Origin: Reticulitermes lucifugus
Taxonomy: Eukaryota > Arthropoda > Insecta > Blattodea > Rhinotermitidae
Assembly: GCA_026260175.1 (NCBI GenBank)
Contig: JAKCWW010000800.1
Span: forward strand, 10,203-74,202
Direction: 5' to 3'
Length of the DNA: 64,000 nucleotides
Under the pieces are notes generated by a model. The model saw nothing but the letters and a program-made list of their open reading frames with translations. It was not told where the DNA came from and made no database searches. Position 1 is the first letter of the stretch. Each line of letters begins with the position of its first letter. The position numbers and the translations under genes were made by a program. Positions 22,631-34,089 of the stretch are shown here, in pieces.

Positions 22631-22826
22631 TTAACACTCCAGAATTCTATGTTCTGCCCACAGAGGGTATTTATGTGTTTTGTATGTTCAGAGAACAGAC
22701 CGCGAAGACTTCTCTATACAACATCAACTGATCGGTTTTCATAACCGAGAAGAGGAGTGTTTACTGCGCGGTAGGAACTAAATCTTTAAATGTAATTCAG
22801 GTTAAACTTAGTCTTTAGAGGGTTAA
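22631..22826. mobile_element. piggyBac-type MITE, copy 2
   Basis: TTAA at 22631-22634 and 22823-22826 flank ends TTAACACTCCAGAATTC and CTTTAGAGGGTTAA. Read inward from the right, the end is TTAACCCTCTAAAG, very close to the TTAACCCTAGAAAG style of piggyBac termini. It aligns over its length with the copy at 15341. Confidence 0.8.
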
Positions 22827-22829
22827 CGT

Positions 22830-23395
22830 TCTACATTTTGAGACCAGTAAATCCAAAGATTTCGTGCAGCCACTGATCAGTTTCGAGTTCCCGTTCAGTA
22901 AGCCATGACTGTAGGAAAGAGGCTGCATGTACAGCACAGTCTAACAGCACACTCAACTACAAACGTTTAATTTTTCTTGCATAACTGCTTATCTGATACC
23001 CCAGGCTGTATAACGAAACAATGTCAATGTACTGACGAATTTTACCATGAACACACAAACCACTATGGCCGTCGAACTGTTGTTCCAGCAACCACTAGCG
23101 GGAATGTTTGTTCCACAACAATGCGGCAAGCGACGCTTAGAGAGACTACAAAGTCACTTTTATAACTGAATGATGATAGTTATAATCTGTGAATACGAAA
23201 CGTTTTAGTTAAAAGTCAAGACAAACAAGTATCTCACCTACAAAATATAGCCCAATGCAACCGATGTATCTGTTTAACCGAAAATATGAAGTGCAAATTT
23301 GAAACCTATTTTCGATTGACAGGGCTATTATATTATACATTGAGCATATTTATTACATACTAAATATTATACACATTTTGTGCAGTTGTTTTACG
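22830..23395. other. No gene seen
   Basis: Spacer between the MITE and the palindrome. The 62-codon frame at 22977-23165 has no motif. Confidence 0.5.
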
Positions 23396-23396
23396 T

Positions 23397-23669
23397 ATAT
23401 GAGTTACTTATTGCCAACTACTGCACAATAATTATATATGCTCCTACATGTTTCGGCTGACCTTCTCAGCCATCATCATCGAGTCATCCTCTATAGACGT
23501 ATGCAGTGACTACGGCTGTAATATATGTACATTTTATCATTCAGTGACACGCTGCACGCTGCGTACGTCTATAGAGGATGACTCCATGATGATGGCTGAG
23601 AAGGTCAGCCGAAACACGTAGGAGCACATAGAATTATTGTGCAGTATTTGGCAATAAATAACTCATATA
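23397..23669. mobile_element. 273-bp near-perfect palindrome with two core boxes
   Basis: Left arm 23397-23506 and right arm 23559-23669 are mirror images with only about ten differences over 110 bp; the loop is 52 bp. Both arms contain TGATGA, T, GGCTG/CAGCC stem II with loop AGAAGGT, and GAAA: minus strand at about 23482-23450, plus strand at about 23587-23615. The base before TGATGA, which is C in a functional hammerhead, is A in both arms. No protein is encoded. High arm identity suggests the youngest of the three palindromes. Confidence 0.85.
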
Positions 23670-23671
23670 TT

Positions 23672-25318
23672 TATTACACTTTTATTGTTACTGTTACGTT
23701 ATAAGAGAATCATTTGACAAGTGGCTGGGCTGGTCTAGCGTAATTAAACGTAATATCCTACTCTGAGTAATTAACGCTAAGTAAATATAAAACATGAAAT
23801 AAATGTATACGAAAAGGAGGCAGGATGGGAAAGACAGAAAGGAATTAAATCGTGGTTGCAGAGAATTACACACAATAGTAGTTAGTGTCATATGTAGTTC
23901 TTGTACTAAGGTTAAGGTATATTAGTTTAAGAATGGCTGAGTGGAAGTGACAGAAACAAAAAAATGATGGAAAGCTCAGACTTATTAAAAGTTTAAATTC
24001 ATCACCAATTCAGCACCAAACAACTCAAACACTACACACATATTTAATTAAATTTAATTATGTGTATTAACAAAACCGCTTTGAATCACAAGGGATGTAC
24101 CTTTAATAAAGAAAAACTGATTGCAAAAAACCTACCTTTAAGACACTGTAACAATTCAGCTCCCAGACAGGAAAATGTTCTTCACAGACTAGTCAGCGTC
24201 TCTCTCAGCTATCAAATGTTTCATGAGTTCTCTGCTAATTGTAAAGAAAATAAGGAGACAATCAATAAAAAAGAGGTGATTCAGTGAACCAAACAGAAAA
24301 GCGTTCAAAATTAATGTCATTATTTGATAATGAAAGCTGAAACAGAGCGTGTTTCCAACTAAAAAGAAGATGATAGAAACAGTTCAATGTTTGTGTCACC
24401 TCAGCTCAAATAAGTACGATTAAAATAATGTTGGAAAATATAACATGACTAGTTACAATTCTTTGACGTAAGAACAGGACAAAATAAAGCAACATTTTTA
24501 GTTAAATAGTATAAAAAGTTAGAAAATATTTGCAGTAGGCCTACATAACGTTTCTGGATGGTTCGTTCTATTAATGTCCCTAGAATTGAGATCCGTCAAT
24601 AATTTCAAAGAAAACACAAACCCCAGAGTATTTAAATTTACCTTCGCAGGTTTCACACATCACAGACTATTGCTATTTCTCCGTACCTCAGCAACAGATT
24701 TGGTTTATTACGAGTATAAGGTCTAGTAGATGTCGAAATGGCATTAACGGGGAGATCAAAACTGACCACGTTTGGCTCTTACATTCAGATCGTTAACTGT
24801 TTTTTCGGCTTCACCTTGTACCGCACAAACAGCACAGATTATGTCACTTATAAGGGAAAATAAAGGCGAGATAATATCGTAAATTTAGCACCTCTTCCAG
24901 TAAAAGTACATTAATTCTTCTCCGACTTTAATCTCAGCCGGAATGTATGGACATATTTTCACAACTGCTTTGCAAATATGCCTAAAAACGTGTAGCCTTC
25001 ACCTTAGTCGTAGGATCGTTATTCAATCGAGGAAAAGGTGGGTAGGAGATTTAGTAAGCAAGAGAAACTTAAGACATCGTAGTAAAATATTGGTAGAGAA
25101 GACTCAAACTTTGAGCAAGTTTGGGACACCCGATGTTACGTGGAAGAATTTTCAAGCAATAGGCTGAAAAGAAAACTTGATTTTCCTTGCCCAAAACAGG
25201 GTCTGTGACTCCAGAAAGTCATTTCGAGTTCCCTTCAAGCACAGAAATTCGTACTGAAGTTTTTGTGTTATAAGACAGGGCAACCAGGTAAACAGGTACC
25301 ATCGCCCGCGATAATATA
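23672..25318. other. No gene seen
   Basis: AT-rich. The 75-codon frames at 24060 and 24943 have no recognisable domains. Confidence 0.5.
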
Positions 25319-25319
25319 C

Positions 25320-25366
25320 TGCCTGACGATGGAGGCAGTGCGTTCCTCCGATACACGCGTATTCAC
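25320..25366 (+). ncRNA. Hammerhead-like module 5, core mutated
   Basis: CTGACGA (25323-25329), T, stem II GGAGG/CCTCC with loop CAGTGCGTT, then GATA in place of GAAA. The layout is intact except for that core change, so it is a fossil of the family. Confidence 0.45.
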
Positions 25367-25654
25367 CTGTAAGATAACAATATAAATTTTACGTACTTAC
25401 AAATTTGAAATATTAAAGCAGCAACTCATTTTTTGAGCGGTTACGTGGTTATCGGGCAGCTATTTCATGCAGCAGAGGTCTTTTTGACAAGCTGATAGCC
25501 AGAGTAAGGCAAAATATGTCCCGCCTTTTTTGGAATCCAAAACGTAGTTACAGAATTCACAGGCATGCGTCGCTTCTTCGTATCCTCCGCTAAATTATTC
25601 CACATAACAGCCTTCAAACAAACCTTTAGCACCAGCTTAATTATACAATCGTGT

Positions 25655-25958
25655 AATATGTGGCTAGGTACCCACGTGTTCCTTTCCTTTTATATTTACA
25701 AAATGTACTCTCGTATGAGTTTCTCTCCCATTCATTCTACATACCTCGCCCATCTCATCCTTATCTTCCACTTCATCTACCTGATGATATCTGGCAATGT
25801 GTACATACTATGAAGCTACTCCTTATGCATATTTTTCCATTCTTGTTCTACTGTTCCTGTCTTCCGTTAAAATATGCCCCTGGACATCCTGTTCTCAAAT
25901 ATGCTTAAACTATATTCTTCCCTTACGGTGAAAAATCACGTTTCACTCCCACAAAGAA
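25655..25958 (-). pseudogene. Non-LTR retrotransposon, RT C-terminal relic
   Basis: In one minus frame broken by several stops I read SETxFFTVREEYSLSIFENR, then EQEWKNMHKE, LHSMYTLPDIIR, MKWKIRMRWARYVE and MGEKLIREYIL. This order (ETW..T.REE, FEN..LR.IFG, EW..LHN.EL.SLY..PNIIR, RMRWAGHVARM) is the stretch just after the reverse transcriptase palm in a family of insect non-LTR elements. The same order recurs at 36.3 and 47.5 kb. The plus-strand frames of 82-99 codons here are shadows. Dead copy, 5'-truncated. Confidence 0.75.
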
Positions 25959-25997
25959 ACTTTAAATCACAGAGTGTTTTACATTTCAATCTTTTAA

Positions 25998-26100
25998 CCT
26001 TTCCTCACCTCCATCTAGTGCCGAGGTTAAGAACAAGTGGAACTATACCTCTGCTTCCCCTATATGTCTTCATATCGTGGCCAGGGAAAACTTTCCGATT
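25998..26100 (+). repeat. SINE family A body fragment
   Basis: CACCTCCATCTAGTGCCGAG, then GTTAAGAACAAGTGGAACTA and TACCTC. Translated, it gives PPSSAEVKNKWNYTSAS, a peptide typical of this repeat body. It aligns with 59.68 kb (+) and with the complement of 27.85 kb. No head is present. Confidence 0.65.
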
Positions 26101-26104
26101 TTAC

Positions 26105-27185
26105 ATTTATTTTATTTTTTCAGAAATATTTCTGATATCGCGAATTTGGTTCACTAAACGCACATTTATGTAACAGAAAAAGAAAACAGCCCACATCTTA
26201 AGTCGGACAAGCGGCACCTATATAAAGCTGTAATGTGTTGGAAGGACATTACACACCTCACGGATGTGTCGCTGAGTACATCGCAACGTTATTTCCAAAT
26301 TAAATCGGATAACCAAATACGAGGGACCGCGCTTCTGACTGACATTTCATTCGCAAGAACGAGCAGACGCGCAGTATGTGTGGACGTGTCGCTATATGTG
26401 ACCAGCCCTTTCTAATTACAGTGCTCCAACATATCCAGGGTATACTGCTGTCCGCGAAGCGAATTTAACGAAGGACAGCAAATACGTGTATATAGGTCAC
26501 ATGTCACAGTAGCTTCAAATGCAGCTATTACAAACTGAACAGTAATCACATACGTCAATGTAGATGCAATAGTAGTTAGATGGAGAAAGTGTGAATTAAT
26601 CAGGAACTTTGTGTAACAGTTGTGTATGCGTTAGAATTAAAGGGACATGGTATGGCTTCAATTAAAGACTGACTCACCAAACCTGTCTCTCCTAGAGAGC
26701 AAAATGTCGAGCAGTTTGTGCACTTTTAAACCTTGCCGTTTTCATGCCGTCGATAACACCAACAGTAACAGTCCGGATTACAAACCCACTTATTTTCAGC
26801 ACGGCTTCTTTATTAAAAATTAAGAATAGGATTTGTGACACAAGGTAATCCTCATTTACATTTCCGCATAACAAATATTTAACAAGACGGCAATGTACAT
26901 ATAAGGTAATACTGAGGCACATTCGTGCAACCATTGTTGCTGTGGAAAGCAATAAGTATAGCATATTCTCAGTTTGCGTCTGCAGCCTTAGTTATCTAGA
27001 ATATAATGCGCATGCGCCGTATTATATTGTCACCTGTAGCCTAATCTCTATCACACTTTTCCACATTATCTCTTACACGGCACAATTCTAGAAAAAAGTG
27101 TGTGTTTTGATTTTCTCTACAAATTTTTTATGAAACATTTCACATTCTAAGAAGAATTCGGCAAGATACTACCCTAAATGTACAT
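26105..27185. other. No gene seen; GC-richer patch at 26.2-26.42 kb
   Basis: CCTATATAAAGCTG at 26217-26230 resembles a TATA box, but no transcript unit follows. The 90-codon minus frame (26692-26964) is hydrophobic in part and not recognised. Confidence 0.45.
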
Positions 27186-27189
27186 AGAT

Positions 27190-27415
27190 CTTCATGTAAA
27201 GTACCCATTATTCTTGTCACGTTTTAATAAAACTTGACACTTCCCGATAGATTTTCGAAAAATACTCAAACATCAAATATCATGAAAATCTGTCCAGTGG
27301 AAGCCGAGTTGTTCCATGCGGACGGCCAGACAGAGAGAGACAGACAGGACGAATATAATAGTCACTTTTGGCAGTTTTGCGAAAGCGCCTAAAAATACTA
27401 AATATATGGCGAAAC
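27190..27415 (+). repeat. Dispersed repeat F, copy 1 (ACAGAC-rich)
   Basis: Landmarks in order: CTTCATGTAAAGTACCC, TAGATTTTCGAAAAA, CATCAAATATCATGAAAATC, TGTCCAGTGGAAGCCGAGTT, GTTCCATGCGGACGGCCAGACAG with an (AGAC)n-like stretch, then TTTTGCGAAAGCGCCTAAAA. The same series occurs at 32.95, 53.3 and 54.8 kb on the plus strand and 41.5 kb on the minus strand. The transposable-element class is unknown. Confidence 0.7.
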
Positions 27416-27419
27416 TTGT

Positions 27420-27785
27420 CTTTCTGTTTCTGCAGTATTTGATGGCCTGAAAGGAATTTAGAATACATAAGACTACGTGATACATGAGATCGCAAGCTTT
27501 CGGCAAGATTCCAGACCTGAATAACATACAGAGGTAATTAGTGGCATTCACTGACAGCGAATTTATTTGATCTGCTACTTTCTTACGAAGGAATAAAAAT
27601 TATTACTAGATAGAAACAAGCCTGGCTCAAGCCGGTTTTAACTCGGATAATGTGAGATTTTTAAAGCCAAAGAGACATAATGTATTCGTCTACCCTTTTT
27701 AGTCTCTAAATGGATTACCGAAATCGGTTAGTTTTCCTATTATGACGTATAATTTGACAGAAGAGTAAGGTTATGGAGTAAGACT
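27420..27785. other. No gene seen
   Basis: Spacer between repeat F and the SINE. Confidence 0.5.
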
Positions 27786-27789
27786 GTTC

Positions 27790-28064
27790 ATATACACACT
27801 ATGGAGACATATTGCGGAATGGAGGTATAGCCCCAGTCACTCTCAACCTCGCCACTATATAGAGGTGAGTGGTCAGCGTCACGCCACGGCCGCTTCACAT
27901 CCTTGAAAGGCGCTCCTTTTCCCCAATGAATAGGAGACTGGGCGGTCACCGGGGACGGTATGAATTCTTTGGAGCACAGAAAACCTCTGCCCCTGCATCG
28001 AATCGAACCTCGATTCATCGGTCACATAGCCTGTAGCCTAGTCACCATATCGACTGAGCTATAA
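27790..28064 (-). repeat. SINE family A, with tRNA head
   Basis: Minus strand: ATAGCTCAGTCGATATGGTG (A box), then GAGGTTCGATTCGATG (B box GGTTCGATTCG). The body runs through GTGAAGCGGCCGTGGCGTGA, GCTGACCACTCACCTC, AGTGGCGAGGTTGAGAGTGA and CTATACCTCC. The minus frame peptide VKRPWRDADHSPLYSGEVES is a well-known repeat by-product in insect annotations. The two pol III boxes are about 40 bases apart, as in tRNA-derived SINEs. Confidence 0.85.
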
Positions 28065-28067
28065 GTT

Positions 28068-30115
28068 TTATACAGTGTCTATATTATATTTCCTTGTTAT
28101 TTCGTGTATTGAGTAACTCACGTACATTTCCCACATTACACACCAACTTGCTTCTAAAGCGATCACCCTGTAACAGTCACGTCAGAACGAACTTCCCTAA
28201 TATGCCACTCACGTCCACCATTGAGCAATAAAGACTGCATCGAAATCCACCATCCATTTCAATGCCTTTCACAACTGTTGTTCTGCCCCTTCTATTTGAC
28301 ATTTTTTACCTCTCACAGGAACATGAGTGCGCATGTAAAATTAGCGCATTTATTATTGACAAAAAGGCTCTTCTTTTTATGGGAGATTTTAGTTTCTATA
28401 CAAGCTTATGTTGCGTCATATACATCGGCCTAAAATCAAAACGGTCCATTTCCAACATCTGCCACTTCAGCTGGCCAATGACTGGCCCCTTATTGACAAC
28501 AGTAGGAATGCCTGCTCATAACATGTTTATACTTTACCAGCGAACACAATAAATGGCTCTGAAAGTGAATTGGAGGGAGGCTTACACCGAAAAACTGAAA
28601 TGACTTAGAGTGGCTTAGAATGGGTATGCAGTATCATCTGTGACGGCAATTAAAATTGGATGTTCCATTATTGGAGAACTGAGATACTCTTTCTGCGTTC
28701 ATAAACCTCCGTGTTTATCTCATTATGACAGTATGTAATAAGCAGAATCATTATTATATTAATATAAAGTTAATTTAAAAGGCTAGTTGACATTCAATGG
28801 GAAGTCTGTTATTTTATACTTTCAACTCATCTCTTCCTTCGTTTATCCCGTTCGTACCTCCATCTCCTTCCCTCTTTTCCAAGTTAGAACAGTTTTAAGT
28901 TACATCGTTACATTTTTAACGACAATTATTTATCACATGCACTAGTATGTGAAGATATTTGGTGCCATCACAATATAGCATTAAACTAATTTATTTACAT
29001 GATGTAAACTATACGTCAATTGTAATCACGCCGGTATGTCCTCTACGTGCGAGAGTGAGTCCTCCTAAACTCCTCTCTTACATGGAAACGGTGTGAGAAC
29101 AATTACAACGTAGTCAATCATAAACATTTTTCTACTGGATATTAAACAAGTTGACAAAGTGAATTTATTCACTCTCTAACTTCGTGCACCAAATTCCTCC
29201 TACCATAGATAAATTCTCCTTTTATCGAATCTCAATTTTGGTTCTGTTTTTGCAAACGAACACCACTGGTCCATATCATGAGTCACGTGAATAACATCAA
29301 CATTAATCCATTTATGTTTAAGATCAATTTAACGTCATTCTCCAATCGACACATAGTTCTACAAAGTGGCCTCTTTCTTTCATAGGCCTAATGTCTCACT
29401 AAAATCTTCTACGAACGTCCCTAGCTCCCATGCGTGGTACTGCTTTATCTATTTTATCTTTATTAGATCGCTCTAGTAACAATAATGAAGAAGGAACACA
29501 CATGATTTCTTTATCCAGCCCTCGCTAACCAAAAAGTAATGAAAGGTATAGACGCCCGAAACCTCAAAACACCTATCAAAAGACACAGAGAGTCACGTCT
29601 TACACAGGTGTTTTGTGCTAAGGAATTTGTGACAGGAGGTAGTTATGACGAGGAAGAACCGGACGGTAACAGGTGCAGAATAAAGTAACAAATTCAGGGA
29701 AAGGACTAAGGGACTTTATTTTGTCCTTTTGATACTATCGGGGGCGATAGAGGTGGAGTTTATCTCCCCTGGGATATAGATGAGCACATTGCTTCCAGTT
29801 CGCTTCGTCTCAACGTCGGTAACCCATTCAACTCTTATGAATAGAGGGACTCCATACCCAGCAGGGGTTGAGGAAAGGATTGAGTGAGACAGAGGGTGGA
29901 AGAATGATGACACTCTAAGGGACATTCACTGTTAACAATGCGGTGCTGCCATATGTGCGTCACTTTGTTGGAGAGGTAACAAATGTATCACCTTTGATGC
30001 AATAAGACCCAACATACATCATATCGCGTGAAAAAAAAACTGTCAGTCTTATTGCATTTTTCGGGAATGTATATCAATAACAAGTGATGGTTTATGATTG
30101 ACTAAGTGTGTATGT
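28068..30115. other. No gene seen
   Basis: Two overlapping plus frames at 28221-28552 (70 and 96 codons) and a 69-codon minus frame at 29716-29925 show no domain. The block 29715-29900 is GC-richer and could be an unrecognised repeat. Confidence 0.5.
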
Positions 30116-30120
30116 TATTC

Positions 30121-30370
30121 ATTCACAGAAGACACAGTTCTCAGTGTCCGACATGTGGCGGTTATCGTAAAATGTCCTTGATATATACATACTTTCATCT
30201 GTAAGAGTCAGTATCCAACAGATAGCGTTAATCGGTACAGCGCCCCAAAAATACATCTTCACCTATAAAGAACTCTCAGTATCCGACAAATTCCAATGAC
30301 ACGATTGGAAATCGAACCCACGACCTTCCGGCTTGTAACGTGCCGTGTCGAAATATTTTCCGACTTTCAT
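30121..30370 (-). repeat. tRNA-derived SINE D with internal repeats
   Basis: Minus strand B box: GTGGGTTCGATTTCC (complement of 30303-30317), preceded by a degenerate head ACGGCACGTTACAAGCCGG. The body contains three related units, seen on the plus strand as CTCAGTGTCCGACATGTG (30142), GTCAGTATCCAACAGATAG (30207) and CTCAGTATCCGACAAATTCC (30274). The boundaries are estimates. Confidence 0.55.
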
Positions 30371-30567
30371 GAAACTCGTACATTCATTAGCCTATTCACA
30401 CGAGCTCGCCATTTGACACTACAACGGGTCAGAAAAATTCGGTCAACATACACCGAATATGTGTCATTTTAATATTATCCTCATGCATCCTTGAAATGAG
30501 TCACTATGCTGACAAGACCTTTATACACGTATACTGTAGCCGAAATTTTTCTCTATGCCGCAGTATA

Positions 30568-30690
30568 CCAACTCGGGCCTAGGTCGCCTCATTGGTGAGA
30601 TTTCTATATCACACACAATTAGACACACACACACACTCCTCTGAACGAGTGACCAGCTCGTCGCAGATACCGCTACCTACACAACAAACA
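30568..30690 (+). repeat. Dispersed repeat E, copy 1, with (CA)n insert
   Basis: CAACTCGGGCCTAGGTCGCC, GATTTCTATATCACACA, an (AC)n run, then CCTCTGAACGAGTGACCAGC and TCGTCGCAGATAC. It aligns with 57.16 kb, which has no (AC)n run. Confidence 0.6.
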
Positions 30691-30751
30691 ACACACACGA
30701 GAGACGAATGTAAATCCAAATTAGCTAATTTGGTTTTATGCGGTATTGTTT

Positions 30752-30800
30752 TGGTTTGGTTCCCTGATGATAATCCCTTGTGGATCGAAACATGCAGGAA
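30752..30800 (+). ncRNA. Hammerhead-like module 6
   Basis: CTGATGA (30764-30770), TA, stem II ATCC/GGAT with loop CTTGT, C, then GAAA (30787-30790) and CATG. The two core boxes are intact. I could not find a convincing helix III or cleavage site downstream. Confidence 0.45.
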
Positions 30801-30804
30801 TATT

Positions 30805-31595
30805 CAGTGTGATATCGCGTAAATATCTAAGGAAAAATATTGTGCAGTTTGTTGGTGCTGCGAATAGGTTATTAACAATGCACGGAATGAACAATATAAA
30901 ATTTATGCACACAATGTTGCCAACCTTCTTATCATCAACACCAACAGAGGTCAGGTTCTGTGTCGCTTTAACCTAAATTAACTATAGAAGGAAAAACTCT
31001 CAGTAAAATTATCCGACATTATGTTAGAATTCATGACAACTCATCATCAAAACATTCACCACCTGCTGTTTTCTTTTAAATTCACTTCGGTCTTCAAGGT
31101 TCTCCCTTTCCTTTCGTGCACAAAATTTCGTTCCTTGTTCAGAGATACCTGCAAGAACAATTCCCGTCGACGACGGGTTTGTAACGAGGATATTTAATAT
31201 CGTAGCAATTAAATGCCAAGAGCTGAGAAGACGAGCGGTTTTCTTTACCAGCCATACATTTTAAGGCTTCCTTAGTAATAAGGTGTCTTATCTTGATGAT
31301 ACACTTACAGCAAAAATTCGTACTGTTTTATAAGGATGGGCAATGCGGAGGCAATTCATTTGCGATAATACTAGACTTGGGTAGAATAACCCATGAAAAG
31401 AATAAATGTTATTCCACTCATAATTTAAGTCTCCTGTCCCTACAAACAGATAAGAAAATGTGTAGAAGAGTCTGAACAAATTCCAAGAAGCAGAGTTCTT
31501 CTTCAGGAGCTACAGTTCTTAACCGCGACCCGAATTTTCCCGAATTTTTTGATGCCGGAAGTACGTTGTTGTGTACACAGGATCTTGACATTTGT
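30805..31595. other. No gene seen
   Basis: Short frames only, mutually overlapping on both strands around 31290-31479. Confidence 0.5.
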
Positions 31596-31599
31596 CCCC

Positions 31600-31785
31600 A
31601 TATTCAGCCAAGGGAATCGAGTCCACGCCCTCTCATCCGTTTCTCTAAGATCCATTTTGATTATCCTCCTATTTACCAGCAGATCGTCAGAGACACTTTT
31701 TCTGAATTATATAAGTAACAGATGTCTTTATATCAATTTTCCTACAATCTTACACGTTCCGTTTCCATTACGAAGACCACGCTAT
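31600..31785 (-). pseudogene. Non-LTR retrotransposon tail, heavily decayed
   Basis: Minus strand: a frame with RRIIKMDLRETDERAWTRF mirrors the RRxEDNxKMDLxEV segment of the 36.1-kb copy, shifted in frame. At nucleotide level GATCCATTTTGATTATCCTCC here matches GATCCATTTTATTATTATCTTCC there. Upstream GNGTCKIVGKL may correspond to the xNxYKxLVxKP stretch. No intact domain remains. Confidence 0.5.
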
Positions 31786-31789
31786 TAAT

Positions 31790-32925
31790 TCCGTTTATGA
31801 AAAAACGGTTGTTTATTCTGAGAATGGGAAAAGCATCTACAAATTCCGTGGGCTAAATGCTTGAAGTTTTAGTGATTAAGTATGTCGTACAGACGAGGGT
31901 CTGCTGGACAAAAAATTTGCAATGCATGTAAGCATGTTAGCGATTCCCGCCTGATTGAATTGGTAAATCAGAATACAAGAAAGGGACATATCACCTAGTA
32001 GATTGAACATACATGAATTTTGAGCTTACAAAAGAAAAGTTTATATTTCAAACTCAACGCAGACAAATACCATGCGTAGTGCATTAAAAACACAAACCAG
32101 TGCTGCGAAAATGAACCATCACAAGCAACAACAATGCCTAATAATATACAAAATGTAGGCGTAACGTAACCCTGAGGCGCGTTCGCATCTTTGCATCCTG
32201 GACACTTCTCATATTTTCGCACCATTTAATTCACGAAGGTCTCACTTTTTGTTTTATTAACTATTATTATTATTAGGGCCTGTCTTTATATTTATCCAAA
32301 TAACTTATTGTTTATACATCCATGAAGATTTTGTTTTTGTTAAGTTTATCGGCGTAAAAACCACAAAGCTTCTGCCTGTCTAAATAGTTGGTAATTTCTG
32401 TCCTACAAGAAATATTTCGTGTAAAGTTCATAGGCATATTTATAATCTATGTACAAAACATGTTTCATATTTTTCGATATTAGCGATAAATATCAAATAT
32501 TTTTAGTGATGAGGAAGGTGAAGTCACAACACGAAGATAACGCCATCGATTATTAGGTCACACAGCAAGTTACAATGCAAATTTTTATGTAATCACAATC
32601 AAGCATAAATCAGTAAGTATAAAATATCATACCTGCATTTTCGCCTTAATAATCCGTTATGAAAAATGTATCTTAACCTCAAAGTGTCACCCCCCTAAAA
32701 GAATACGTATCAAACACTATATTCCAATGTCTGTATTTTTGTCTTAATTATCCATCATGCAAATAGCATTTTTGCGATATATTATTTAATAGTATCTGTT
32801 ACCTCTTTGGCTATAAGTATTTTTTTATAATTATCTTGTACAGGGAAGGATGTATTTGACAAAAAATAAGTTTTTGATGTCATTTATAACTCCATCTGGA
32901 AGTTTCTTATTTAACAACATTCAGT
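31790..32925. other. No gene seen; strongly AT-rich
   Basis: The 76-codon minus frame at 31995-32225 is not recognised. CAAATATTTTTAGTGATGAG near 32491 and similar words are unique in the window. Confidence 0.5.
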
Positions 32926-32934
32926 AAGAATTAC

Positions 32935-33150
32935 CACAAACATACTGGCGTGTTCATGTGAAGTGCCTATTTCTTTACGCTTTTAACCAAACCTAAATTT
33001 TCTCGACAGATTTTAAACATATTCCCGACACAAAATTTCACAAAAATCCATCCCTTTTTAGCTCATTTGTTCCATGCGGCCGGACGGGCATCACGAAGGT
33101 AGTAAGTAGTCGCTTTCGCAACTTTGTGAACGCGACTCAGAAACGCCGTC
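32935..33150 (+). repeat. Dispersed repeat F, copy 2 (eroded)
   Basis: CATGTGAAGTGCC, ATTTTCTCGACAGATTTTAA, CACAAAATTTCACAAAAATC, TTGTTCCATGCGGCCGGACG and GCTTTCGCAACTTTGTGAAC follow the order of the other copies. The ACAGAC stretch is lost. Confidence 0.65.
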
Positions 33151-33569
33151 ACAAGGTCTGCACAGTCACATTCAGAGTCTCGTGCGCCGTAAGCCAAGAG
33201 GACAAGAGTAAAGAGTCAAACCGCTCAACTAGCAGTTCTACGCTTCACAATGTATTAAAAGAAGCAATAAAAATACACCATAAGTGTTTTCCACCTCTGC
33301 AGGTACTTGTTATCGTAGCAAAATACTGTTCCTGATAATAATGCAGAACAAGATCATGCATTTCTAAATTTATGTTTCAGATGAAAGGTATTATCGCCTA
33401 AAGATTAGAAGCAGCAATTGCCGAAACTAGTAGCGAAAAACAGCAAGGACTACACAATTGGTTGTATGTAACAACAACTTACTGCATATATCTTGCGCTA
33501 AATCTCTCTCTCTATATATATATTTATTTCCTTGCTTGTTTCGTTGATTGCTTCGTTGTTCATGTATTT

Positions 33570-34085
33570 CTTGCAGGGGTGCGCCAGACGGTAGAACACC
33601 CGTTACTGATCCCTCTACCCAAGTGTCAACAGACTCAGACTCTGTCGTCACTATATGTTCTCCAGATATATTATCGAGGCATTTAGAAGAAGCAGGACTG
33701 TACAAGTTGAACGGCACAAAGTTACCAGTCAAAGCAATGAAGCCACACGTTGCTGAAGCAAAGATATTAAATGGCTGTGCAAAAGGAAGGGGGGGGGCGT
33801 AATTGTTCCTAAAATACCAACAATTCAAATAATTTCAACTGATGTATCATTTCAGTTCAGGAGATTACAGTTTCCACTGCGCTTTTGATTTGCTTTGTCT
33901 ATCAACAAAGCACAAGGACAGTTCCTTGTAGTTTGTAGCTGTTAATCCTGATACTAGTTGTTTTTCTGTCAGACAATTAAAAGTAGCTTGTTCCGAAGCT
34001 GGAAATGCAAAGAAAAGTACAAGCATGCCCCTACATGACACATAAAATTATAGTGCGTCAAGAGGCATTAAATTAAATACAACCT
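33570..34085 (+). pseudogene. Helitron/PIF1-type helicase C-terminal relic
   Basis: An open block (33577-33802) reads LYKLNGTKLPVKAMKPHV then EAKILNGCAKGRGG, matching the 'L.NGTRL.V..L...V.EA.I..G...G' stretch of PIF1-like helicases. Downstream, after a frame change at a G run (33789-33798), I read STDVSFQFRRLQFPLRF, a stop, FALSINKAQGQFLVVC and later VACSEAGNAKK. The last two correspond to the motif with K-A-Q-G-Q and the final V-A-C-S-R motif. Proteins of this shape are the helicase half of Helitron Rep-Hel, or host PIF1. The stops, frameshift and missing upstream motifs make it a relic. The lead-in TTTCTTGCAG resembles a splice acceptor, so a spliced origin cannot be excluded. Confidence 0.7.
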
Positions 34086-34089
34086 GCCT

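Noticed and set aside
26217-26230. CCTATATAAAGCTG as a promoter TATA box
   Set aside because: No initiator, exon or conserved frame follows; single TATA-like words are expected in AT-rich DNA.
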